Assembly: GCA_039654915.1 (NCBI GenBank)
Contig: CM077596.1
Location: 1 to 64,000, forward strand
Direction: 5' to 3'
DNA: 64,000 nt
From: Aquilaria yunnanensis
Taxonomy: Eukaryota > Streptophyta > Magnoliopsida > Malvales > Thymelaeaceae
The notes beneath the pieces were generated by a model. It was not told the origin of the DNA and did not search any database. It worked only from the letters and a program-made list of their open reading frames with translations. The position numbers and the translations under genes are program-made. Shown piece after piece: positions 12,778-23,482 of the stretch (position 1 is the first letter of the stretch; every line of letters begins with the position of its first letter).

Positions 12778-14130
12778 GCCAGTTCGGTTCCAATTAAAGT
12801 GATTAATTCAACTGCATTAATAAAACTGGTTCGGGTCAATTCGTGGGTTAAATGAGGCCCGCTTAGATGGAACATAATTTGGTCATTGGATTTGCAAAAA
12901 TTACTCATGCCATCCATGTTCGTTCTCCATCACCCGATCCCTGGTTCTCCGCCTTTTTTGTTATGATTCTCCGTCGTTTTCCGCCTTTTGTGGTTTGATT
13001 CTCTATCATCCGCCTTTCCTCCTCCCACCACATCTTTCTCTCAACCTTTTCTGCTTTGATTCTTCACTTTGTTCATGAATCCTCTTATCTTTTTTTCTTG
13101 AAATTGAAATTCGTGTTTCGTGGAGATGGCGTCTTTAATTTTCCATCCCTTCTCGTGGCTCTGTCTGGCCATCCTTGTCGTATTTCCTGCCGCCACCCGC
13201 TACTCCACCTCATCCATCTATGACCACCTTCAGCTAAATAGCCTCCTAATCAGCCTCCTCACCCAAGGGCATCTCCGACTTCTCCCTGGACCCCTTCACG
13301 AATCACTTCCTCATTCATCTCCCCCACCCCTGCAATGCCAGCTTCGAGTCCAAACTCCACTACGATTTCAACATCTTTGGGGTCTTGACCTTCGGCAAGA
13401 TCGACCAATTATCTAGTATGTCCCAGCAGGAGCTCTTCCTCTAATTTCCCGTCAGGGGTATTCGTGTCGATGATCCCGCCTTTGGCTTAATCCACTTCGA
13501 TGTTGGCGTCATTGATAAGTAGTTCTCCTTGTCATTGTTTGAGAGAGCCCCCCCAACTGCACAGCCACCGATCTTCCCAATTTCTCTGCCCCTAAGGTAA
13601 GCTTGCTTCTCTTTTTTTGCTTTGATTCTTCCTTTGTTCACCGATCTCACCGATGAGTTAGTTTTGGGGGAGGGCATATCAGGACTTCAATGAGGGGATC
13701 TCCACTGTTCTCTGCTTTTCATGGTCTGATTCTCCATCGTCCGCCTTTCTTGCCCTGATTTTCCCCATTTCATGTGCCCACCACATCTTCCTTTCAATTT
13801 TTTTTGCTTTGATTCTACACTTTGTTTATCGATCTCGTCGATGAGTTAGTCTTTGTGGAGGGCATATCAGGACTATGGCAAGAGGATCTATGTTTGGGTT
13901 TCATCGATCTTCTCATGAATCTGGACTTCATTGAGGATTGCGTCGGAGACGTGGTGGCGCTGGTTGGAGATGGGATTCAGTTGGTATGGGGAGTGGCACC
14001 CTTGTAAATCTGGCAAATCCAATGTCCAAATGTCATTTGACCTAGGCGGGTCACATTTAACCCGCGAATCGACCTGATCCAAGTTGATTAATGTGGTTGA
14101 ATTAATCTCATTAAATGGAAACAAACTGGC
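12778..14130. mobile_element. Inverted-repeat DNA element carrying a captured DUF538 gene fragment
   Basis: About 125 bp at the left end (from GCCAGTT at 12778) reappears inverted at the right end (to AACTGGC at 14130) at roughly 75-80% identity by eye. Shared blocks include GATTAATTCAAC, GGGTTAAATG and CATTGGATTTGC. Between the arms lies a broken gene fragment of the DUF538 family with a retained splice donor. The layout (long TIRs, host gene fragment, no transposase) resembles Pack-MULEs. I found no clear target-site duplication, so the superfamily is uncertain. An imperfect direct repeat (ttgctttgattc... to ...gggcatatcaggact) recurs at about 13615-13690 and 13805-13880. Confidence 0.65.
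13126..13600 (+). pseudogene. Captured DUF538-family gene fragment, disrupted
   Basis: DUF538 proteins are small secreted or vacuolar plant proteins of poorly known function. From ATG at 13126 the reading gives a signal-peptide-like start (FHPFSWLCLAILVVFPAA) and SSIYDHLQLN. The family core continues in shifted frames: a CNAS/HYDFNI-type region near 13330-13380, QQELFL at about 13420-13440, then FPVRGIRVDDPAFGLIHFDV and FSLSLFER. Breaks seen: at least two frame slips in the first half, a TAA where the family usually has Trp before FPV, a TAG after VID-Lys, and a slip in a C run near 13550. A GTAAGC donor after AAG at 13596 shows that genomic DNA, not an mRNA copy, was captured. Confidence 0.8.
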
Positions 14131-14173
14131 TAATAGAAGGTAAGCGCAACATCAGCTTTCCATTAGCCATGTG

Positions 14174-16786
14174 TGTTGGATTTGTTCCAAAGAAATCTTT
14201 AATTTTGATGATAACAAGTTATTTGTGTTAATGTCTTTAATCTCCCTTCATCGGTCAAAATAGGGTAAAATGGACTTATGATTAATTTTCAAGAGTGTCA
14301 AGTGTTATCTCAAAAATGGGTAAAATCCATATGTAGTCCCCTAACTTTAAGGATCGTCTTAATGTGGTCCTTTAACTCAAAAAATGGATCTTAAAGTCCC
14401 CTAACTCAACTTAAGTGTCCTATTTTGGTCCCTACCGTTAGTTCTACCGTTATTTTGGATGGAAATTACCTACGTGGCAGGTATATTGCCACATGACAGT
14501 CTCTTTTATGATAAGAACTGATTAGATTGGAAGAACAATAAAGTTCAAGCTAAAATTGACACAAAAAGTAATTTTAGGGACCTAAAACGATAGTTAACCC
14601 AATCTTCCCCATCGCCGCCCCACTCCGATCAATCGCCGCCGCCGCTCTACCTTCCCCCTTCATCCACAGCCCGGCTTGTTGGTTGTTGAATCATGCCTCC
14701 GAAGCCGTGAATCGCCTCAATTTGCCTAGCAATGGCGCCCAGCCTCGATTTGCCAGGGAATCGCTCAGATGACAGTCGCCCAACCCATAAACCCTCGTCC
14801 CACCAGTGACCGACGCGAATCCATGAATCCTCTGAGGTCTTCACTTCTCTCTCGCCCGAATGTTGATGGAATCTCGAGGAGGAGGAGGAGATATCAGGTG
14901 GGGGCGGATTCAAGGGAAGGGACGGCGATTCCCAGGCTGACGGAGGAGGGCGTCGAGAGAGGAGTAGCAGTCGCACGATTTCGTACGAATTAGAACCTGG
15001 AAATCGGAAACGGGTGCAAAGAAGAGATGGGCAGAGGAAAACGATAGGGCGACCAGAGGAGAAGAAGTGAGTTGGAGAGCGAATAGTCTCTCGATGAATC
15101 GAAACCCAAGTGAGCGACAGACGTCGGCGATTCCGTGGCGAGAGTGACTCGTCTGCACCTTTTAGATTATGGATGAAGGGGGAAGGTGGAGCATCGGTTA
15201 GGAAGAAGGAAGATGAAGTGTCGGCGGAAAGAGGGTGGCAGTGGAGATTGATCGGAGTGGGGCGGCGACAGGGAAGATTGGGTTAACTATCGTTTTAGGT
15301 CCCTAAAATTACTTTTTATACCAATTTTAGCTTGAACTTTATTGTTCTTCCAATCTAATCACTTCTTATCATAAAAGAGACTGCCACGTGGCTATATATG
15401 TGCCACGTAGGCAATTTCCATCCAAAATAACGGTAGAACTAACGGTAGGGACCAAAATAGGACACTTAAGTTGAGTTAGGGGACTTTAATAGCCACTTTT
15501 TGAGTTAAGGGACCACATTAGAACGATCCTTAAAGTTAGGGGACTACATATGAATTTTACCCTCTCAAAAATATATGCTTTAAGATTATTGATGAAACTT
15601 GTTTTTGAAAAGAAGTTAGCAGGTTATTAGTTTATATTAATGTTTGAATCAAGTTTGTTTTACAAATGACAAGTGTTTCTAAGTTGCTCCCAAGTTTTTA
15701 CTTTAATGCGCTAAATTGACTTAATCCATAGTCTGAGTTTCCTGTAACTTTTTGAAACTATCAATTAATGCGTTAAAGTTTGGTTTTAACTTGTTAAGTC
15801 GAAGCTTGGAAGTTCCGTTCAAATTTCACGAGTGGCATGAATTCAGTCAAGGTTTCAAATAGCACTTGAACGAATCAGAGGACGCTACCTGTACAGCCCT
15901 GCAGAACATTAAATGTTTTGTCTCCAGCTACTTTTGACCGTTAAAGGGAGAAATCGAGTTTAACCCGTTAAACTCAAAACTTAACGTGAAATCTAGAAAC
16001 TCGGCCTTTTTGCGTGAAAAATAGAACAAACGGTCACCAGTTTTTAAGGAACCTTTTCAGGCGTCTCCAGTAAGGTTCCAACGGTCTAATATCCTCCTAA
16101 AGAGTATATTTACACTAAGATACATGTTGTAAACCTTACTTGACAACTAGAAAAGAGAATCCTTCATCAAAGAGCTTGAACTAAAAAAATTGCCAAGAAC
16201 TTGTGCTTGTGCTTTCATTGGCTTATCTAGCATTGAGTGGTTCTTTAGTTCTTACCTTGTAACCACGAATTGTTGAGCTTGCCTTGAGTGATTGAGTGAT
16301 TTTCTTATAAGGGAAAAAGAGTCAGATAGGTTTCTAGCTAGCCTTTGGCAAAACTAGTGAGAGGTGAAGGTAGAAAGAACTATCAAAGAGTTGTGTGCCT
16401 TTGTAGGCTATTGTGTATCTTTGTGTTTCATAGTGGAGAAGAAAACTCTCAAGTGGCGAACTTGAGGAGAGGAGTAGGCTCTCAAGTGAAGAGTTCGAAC
16501 CTCTATAAAAATTCTTTTGTGCAAGTTTCTCCTTCTCTCTACATACTTGAGCTTTGGTTGGTGTTTTATGTAACCTATCTTAATTAAAATTTCGTTTTCA
16601 AAACCACTTCAAAGGTAGCTTTCAAAGAAAATTTTAGGAGGATTGTGATAATCATTTTCTGGTCAAAATAAAGTTAATCTTTGTTCCTTAAATTCAATTT
16701 GAGTTTGAGGGTTCAAAAACTCATTTGTGGATTGTTTTGGAGCACAACCAATTCATCCCCCTCTCTTGGTTGCACTTGGGCCAACA
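14174..16786. mobile_element. Solo LTR (about 1.36 kb) interrupted by a nested element
   Basis: Begins TGTTGGATTTG and ends TTGGGCCAACA, so it has a 6-bp TGTTGG/CCAACA inverted terminus. It is flanked by a perfect 5-bp duplication ATGTG at 14169-14173 and 16787-16791. The LTR is split by a Mutator-like element at 14318-15562; the remaining LTR is about 1360 bp. No PBS, polypurine tract or coding domain is present, so it is a solo LTR. I did not assign it to copia or gypsy. Confidence 0.85.
14318..15562. mobile_element. Mutator-like element (MULE) with ~290-bp terminal inverted repeats
   Basis: The left arm from GGGTAAAATCCATATGTAGT (14318 to about 14610) returns inverted at about 15270-15562. 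A 9-bp duplication CTCAAAAAT flanks it exactly (14309-14317 and 15564-15572; a tenth base also matches if the preceding T is counted). Long TIRs with a 9-10-bp duplication are the hallmark of plant MULEs. The arms include stretches such as ccctaac...taacggtaga. The ~660-bp centre (14610-15270) is GC-richer with partly overlapping frames I do not recognise; there is no transposase, so it is non-autonomous. It inserted into the older solo LTR around it. Confidence 0.9.
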
Positions 16787-17099
16787 ATGTGTTGCTCCAT
16801 CCAACTTAGAACCAATAGTACATGTTTGTTAAATTTAAGGACTGACATAGAAAAGTTACAAAAGTTTTAGGACTTAAAATGTAGTTTCTCGGATACTAGT
16901 CGATGGCAGGAAAATAATGAGACAGGTTGTGCTGTGATGTATGCTTGTTCCTGCTTGCCTGCTTTTTCATTATTCTACTCGTTAGTTCATCCGTTTGAAG
17001 CATGACTTTCTATGAGAGGAATTCATTGATCAAATGAACCCTCTCCTTCAGTAGCATAGGAGAAACAATAAAAAAACAATAAGCACCAATTTGCGTGCC

Positions 17100-19288
17100 T
17101 TACAATTCATCATGATTTTTCCCTTCCTGTGAAGAATGCTCTTGAGGATTTTCTGACATGTACCTGGTGGCAACAGATGCATGTAACGCGGCACCGTATG
17201 GAAGTACATCCTCATTGACTCTGAAGAAAGGTGAATGCAGAGCCTTGAACTGGCCCAGGGTCTCATTTTCCATCCCAAGGAAAAACAAGTATCCTGGAAT
17301 TGCCTCTTGGTAGAATGAAAAGTCCTCTGCTGCCATGACCAGCGGCTGTTCTCGGACACTCTCAGTTCCCAGCACGTCCTCCGCAACGCTTGTGAAAAGT
17401 CGATGCAGCTCTTTGCTGTTTACAGTTGCAGGGTAGAAGGGCTTCAGCTCTGGATTGAACGTGACAGTTGCATTGCACCTCTGGACACTAGCTTGTGTTT
17501 TGATAACCTGTCAAGTCATTTGTAAGAGCCTATCTATGAAACATTCACTCTAGCATGTCCTTTGTCATGTTCTTTTATTCTATCAACTGTACTTGTTCAA
17601 CAAGAAGAAAGAACTCGTTGAACCGGATTACATGATGTCACTACATTATGGAATCTGATTCAATGAACTCAATGCATCATCATCATCATCATCATAGTGA
17701 ATCTTAACTAAAACTATTTTGATGGGTAGCATGAAGTTCGTAGTGCCAACTGAAGTTTGATGTTAATTAAACATAAAATGATGAACTTAATACAGAGAAA
17801 CCGAGTTATTATGCTCTTAAAAGTTACAGTTGTTAGTAAGTTGTTTGCCTAGAGATAAAAAAAAAAAACGATTACCTCTTCAATTCTTTGTTTGAGTTGC
17901 ATGAAGCTCTCCATTGAAAGTGCCCTGAATGTGCCACCAATTGTGACAGCATCCGGAATCACATTAAAGGCACTGCCTCCTTGGAACATCCCAATAGTAA
18001 CCACCTGCAATGTCATGAGGTTGAACAATGAAATGCTGATGATTCTGGAATATGAAACTTTTTCGATTATAAGTAGTTCAATGGGTAGAAGGAAGGAGAT
18101 GCTGCAACACCTGAGAATCCAATGGATCAGCCTCACGTGAAACAAGATGTTGCAAGCTGATGATGATGTTTGAAGCTGCAAGGATTGGATCTACTGAATG
18201 GTGGGGACTGGCAGCATGACCCCCTTTCCCGCTAATTACAGCCTCAAAGCGACCACTTGCAGCTAAAACGGGGCCAGCTCTAGTATTTACTGTGCCAATG
18301 GGAGAGGCAGAATTAACATGTGCTCCAAAGATTGCCTCAACATTTTCAACTGCCCCTTCATCGAGCATTTTCTTTGCTCCCCCACCTCCTTCCTCACCAG
18401 GTTGAAAAACTAGAACAACTGTTCCCTGTCATTACCACAATGTTAAAACATCTGACTTGTTAAAATTGTCTCCCTTGTTAGTACGTTTGTGGTATGGCAG
18501 AACAATTCAGAAGTGAATGAACAGAAGTAACTGAGGCCCTGCTGAACATCTTCCAAGCTATTTAGCAAAATCAGCAACCAAGATGTTGGTATATGCTTCA
18601 AAATTGGACCACATTATGAATCTCTCTTTGTGCTTATATCTTTTAAGTAAACAATCACAATGGAAAACAAAATTTACAGCTTATTAGATACTAAATTGAT
18701 TTGTATGTGAGTAGTATAAGAATGACCTGCAACTCGTGACGCATCTCTTGAAGCATTTTTGCAGCACCGAGAAGCATCGCAACATGGGCATCATGCCCAC
18801 AAGCATGCATCTTACCTGCAACTTTGCTCTTGTGCTCCCATTCCACTTTTTCCTGCAACAATCAAAACAACTACTTCATTTAACCAACGCTTCCATTGAC
18901 AGACAGATGAACTAATAAATGATTTCAAAGGAACCTCTAAAGGTAGAGCATCCATGTCAGCTCTAAGAGCAACAAAAGGAGGCTTCCCGGTGCCAATATA
19001 GCCAACAACTCCAGTAACAGCAAATGGGTATTTATAGGGGACACCAATCCTGGCTAGCTCTGCTCTTACAAGCTTACTGGTCTCAAATTCTTGAAAAGCA
19101 AGTTCAGGGTTTTCGTGGATTCTCCTCCGGATATCAACCATCCATTGCTTAATCTCAGGCTTCTTGGCAAACTCTAGGTAATCAACTGATCCCTTTGCGG
19201 ACCCTTCTGGGTATGTTGAAGAGCTGGCTGTCCCCAGGAACAGGCGAAGAACAAATATTAAACACATTATCCATCCTAAGAAAGCCAT
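17100..19288 (-). CDS. IAA-amino acid hydrolase ILR1-like (copy A)
   Basis: M20D-family metallopeptidase that releases free indole-3-acetic acid (or related hormones) from amino-acid conjugates, predicted in the ER lumen. Five exons in - order: 19288-18935, 18852-18727, 18425-18111, 18004-17876, 17507-17100; all introns are phase 0 and GT-AG; 443 aa. It has an N-terminal signal segment ([14 protein letters not shown]) and the ER-retrieval end HDEL. Expected metal and catalytic residues are present: Cys136 and His138 in HACGHDAH, Glu171-Glu172 in [11 protein letters not shown], His196 in FGAHV, His399 in ALHSPFF. The residue before the Glu pair is Gly where copy B has Ala. The start ATG aligns with copy B; a longer upstream frame is just 5' UTR. 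Copy B lies directly upstream, same strand, 553 bp away. Confidence 0.95.
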
Positions 19289-19841
19289 GGGATCTGGGTT
19301 AGTATTGGGATTGAGGTAATGAACTTGGTGGCTTCCGAAGGGAAAGGAAATTAACAATCGACCAGAACTGGGAAAGTTTTGCGCGAATCGAAAGCTACTT
19401 TGGCATAATTTATTTAACTTTGTTTCCTCTGGTTCACTTTCAGAATTTCTTTTGCAAATAAAAGGCCAATTGACAGGTACGATCACTTGAAGCCAAGGAA
19501 TAATAACTACCGAGTTCTGACTGGACCGGACATCTACCCTTCGTCCCTTCGTGAGACTCTTGCCGAAAGTTGGAATTTGTTTTTGGAGATAATAAAAGAA
19601 AACTATTTTCCTTCATTTTCTTCAATTATGTAAGTGTAATAATAATAATAATAATAATATCACATGATTATTCTCTCTAGTTTTGCTATCTTCTAGATCT
19701 TTTGTCCGGCAATTCAATATTGTATTTTACATAGCAGTGCCAGGAATATCTCTAACAGATGAATGCAGCCAGGCAAGCAGGCTCATGTATTTGGAAATAT
19801 GTACAACAATATGCCCACTTGACAGGAGAAATTTGACATGA

Positions 19842-22765
19842 TCACAGTTCGTCATGCCGGCTTCCATCTTTTATGCTAAGCTTTTGAGGATATTCCAGTA
19901 GGTACCGGGTGGCTAACGTTGCGTGCAAAGCGGCACCATAGGGAAGTACATCCTCATTGACTCTAAAGAAGGGCGAGTGTCCTGCTTCAAACTGCCCTTG
20001 ACTCTCATTCTTCATTCCAAGATAGAAGAAGTATCCCGGAATCTCCTCCGTGAAAAATGCGAAGTCCTCTGTTCCCATGAGCGGTTGCCTTTCTTCGATG
20101 TTTTCGGAGCCAAGCATATCTGCTGCAACACTCGTGAAAAGTTCATGCAACTCTTTGCTGTTCACAGTCACAGGGTAGAAGGGCTTCCCACCAGTACTGA
20201 AAGTGATGGTTGCATTACACCTATGAACACTTGCTTGTTTTGTAATAACCTGTTATGTCCGGTGTGAGAGAACATCCATGAAAGGGTATGAAAAACACAC
20301 AGAACCAAGGATTACAATGTTTATAACACATTTTACTTAAACCATTTCTGTCGTTTTTCAGGAGAAAAGAGGCAGTTTACGGCTGCAAATAGTTTCTCTT
20401 CAACTTTCATGCAGCTTTCATGCTTCTTTTCAAAGTTGTTTTGACCTTGGTTCGGAAAAAATGTGCTTAGATAGATGAGAAAAAAAGTAAGGTCTTTGCT
20501 TAGTGGAAAGATCCAAGCTTACCTCTTCGATTCTTTGTTGGAGTTGTTTGAAGCTTTTCTTAGAAAATGCTCTGAATGTGCCACAAATTGTGACAGAATC
20601 CGGAATCACATTGAAGGCAGCACCTCCTTGGAATTTCCCAACAGTAACAACCTGCAGTATCAGCCTTTCCGCAGTTAATAGCGCATACACTACCTTGTTA
20701 CAGGGATAGGGTAGAGGGAATTTCAAATTCAGACAAAGAGGAAAGGCCTGAAAGTGGAGAATATGAAACACATAGGACTCCTGCCTGGGAATCCAAGGGA
20801 TCAGCTTCACGTGAAACAAGTTGTTGCAAGCTGACAATCACGTTTGAAGCTGCAACAATTGGGTCAATGGTATGCTGGGGAATGGCAGCATGACCCCCTT
20901 TGCCACTTATTACAGCCTCAAAGAAACCACCTGCAGCCAAAATTGGGCCAGCTCTAGCACCAACAGTACCAATTGGAGACCTGGTTGAAACATGAGCCGC
21001 AAAAATCGCATCCAAATTCTCCAATGCCCCTTCATCTAGCATTTTCTTTGCTCCGCCACCGCCCTCCTCAGCTGGTTGAAAAACTAATACAACAGTTCCC
21101 TATCATTGCCAACATGTTGATAAATATTAAAACTGTGCATTGTTTATAGTGAACTAAAGAGGCAGAAAGATATTATATATCTTTTCAAGGAAAAAGCTCT
21201 TTCATATCGGAAAACTTTAGTACAGAAAAGAAAGTTGACAACTCAGACACAACAGCCAGCAATCAAAACAGATCACACTTCTTCACTCTGATGCCTTGTT
21301 ATGCATCTTCAAGAACATGCAAGAACATAATGAACATAGAAAAGGAAATGAAGCTAAATATAACATAATGAAGATAGAAAAGGAAAATAAGCTAAATATA
21401 CATTGCAGTGGTATAGATTAAGGACCACATGATCAACATGGAATTCCAAGGTAACTAGGCCGCTCTATCCACAGGGAATTCAAAATAAATAACTATTCCA
21501 ACTACTCACAGAAGTATTTGGACCTCTCAGAACTTTTTCATTGCATTTACCATCTTTTGAACTAATTTTGTATGCAAAACATATAAAACGCTTAATGTCT
21601 TGTATGAAAAGTCATGGAACAATCAATAGGCTGCACTGCAGGCAATGATTCAGAACAAGGTGAACATATTTGCTTTCCATGGAATTAAGTCAAAGGTAAG
21701 CATTGATTAAGCATTCCTTTTACAAGTATAGTGTGCATATGTTTTCCTCACCAAACTTCAAAGTTTCAGGTATTAATTCTAATACAGTAATACATTTCAA
21801 AATTATACTCAAAATCTCTTGCAGTGTTTTTGTGAAATTTATGTACCTTATGTTTGTACTTCTTTTTCAGGATCATTATGTGCATTATTTGGAGGTAGCT
21901 TCTAGCTATTTTTCACAACTTTGGACAACAAGTTGATATTTGAGAATTACGATTCTGACCTACCCAAACTTTACATGTTTCCTCCATAGACTAAAAAAAG
22001 GCTCCTCTTTGGGCTGTCTACAGGAAGAAAAAGTGGTCAAGAAAATAAAAAAGAACTTCTCAAAAGATGCAACTAATCGATCAAAATGTTGCAAGGGGCA
22101 CACCAGACTTGAAACTTAACAACAGAAGAGGCATAAACAAGCCAATGAAATTGTGTCTTAAAATCAGATGGCAAGTGTAATGAGGAACCTGTAACTCAGA
22201 ACGCCTCTCCTGAAGCATCTTGGCGGCACCAAGAAGCATAGCAACATGAGCATCATGCCCACAAGCATGCATCTTACCAGCAACTTTACTCTTGTGTTCC
22301 CATTCCACTTTCTCCTGCATCAACCAAAAAGCAAAATTCAATGTTCATTATTAGGGAAAAAATAATAAAACAAAGCCAAAACTAAAAGGAAATGAGTTCA
22401 ACCTCCATGGATAAAGCATCCATATCAGCTCTAAGAGCGACAAAAGGAGGCTTCCCGGTGCCAATATAGCCGACAACGCCAGTGACAGCAACCGGATATT
22501 TGTATGGCACACCCATCTGGTCAAGCTCGGCTCTTATGAGCTTGCTGGTCTCGAATTCTTCAAAACCAAGTTCAGGGTTTTCATGGATTTTCCTTCTGAT
22601 GCCCACCATCCATTCATTAATCTCAGGTTTCTTAGCAAACTCAAGGAAGTCAACTGGTATTTTTGCGAACTCTTCTGGAGATGGCGAAGAGGTGGAAGAA
22701 ACGGATGGTCCCAGAAACAAATAGAGAGTGATAACTAGAGACATAGTCCATTTGAAGAAAGCCAT
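19842..22765 (-). CDS. IAA-amino acid hydrolase ILR1-like (copy B)
   Basis: Tandem paralogue of copy A with identical exon architecture: 22765-22403, 22314-22189, 21099-20785, 20651-20523, 20249-19842; 446 aa. Signal segment [19 protein letters not shown]; metal and catalytic residues Cys139/His141 (HACGHDAH), Glu174-Glu175 in [11 protein letters not shown], His199 (FAAHV), His402 (AGHSPFF); ends HDEL, so an ER-luminal auxin-conjugate hydrolase is predicted. Exons 2-5 equal copy A in length; exon 1 is 9 bp longer. Intron 3 starts with GC (CAG|GCAGGA) at 20784, where copy A has GT. It is head-to-head with VPS32 (start codons 717 bp apart). Confidence 0.95.
21100..22188. other. Long intron 2 of copy B
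   Basis: Intron 2 is 1089 bp, against 301 bp in copy A. It is AT-rich with no recognisable insertion termini; a short + frame at 21703-21936 has no support. Confidence 0.5.
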
Positions 22766-23482
22766 CGAATTCGAAACTGGGCAGAATTGGGAAAGAATGG
22801 AGTTAACGAAATTTGTGCTGCCTTCTGGAATAAAAGATTCAAGCAGAAAATTTTAACAAAAACGAGGTACTGAGACCACAAGATGGGCCAAGATTGTTAC
22901 AAATACAATTCTGTAGTTCAATGGTCACGGTGCAATTTTTTGCAGTTTGAGGACTACATTGTTCGACAGAGAAGAAGCGAGTGAATTCTTTTAGGTAAGA
23001 GCAAGCAATGGCCGTCGATTGATCAACAGAGATCGTCTCATCGGACGGTGGCGGGATGGGATTAAACTTACTCGAATGACGGAAGGCGGGCCCGGCGCCA
23101 CGTGTGAGTCTCCTCAACGTCGTTTACAGACGGCGACGAAGCTTCGCCCTTTCCATCCCCATACGCGATTTCCTGCCGAGTGCGCTTGACAAAAATACTG
23201 AAGCCAACTCGTTCATCGCTCCCAGATCTCAATACCTCTCTCCACTCCACAAATTCGAAGGTTTGATGCGATTCTTCTTCTGCTTTATTGTTAATTTTTT
23301 GAGTATTTATTTTCTTTCGTTACCCAGAAACTGAAATAATTATACGATAGGTTCTTGTCAATTTCTTTGAAATCGTGCATTTTTCGGGGGGCAATTGATC
23401 GTGTGAGTTTGGTTTTTTCAATCTAATCGGGTTTTTGGTTTTTGGTTTCTGTGAAGCAGAAGATCGGAGCGGAGAACCAACC

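Noticed and set aside
14647..15158. Overlapping frames in the MULE centre
   Set aside because: Frames on both strands, no family features; left as unassigned captured or filler sequence.
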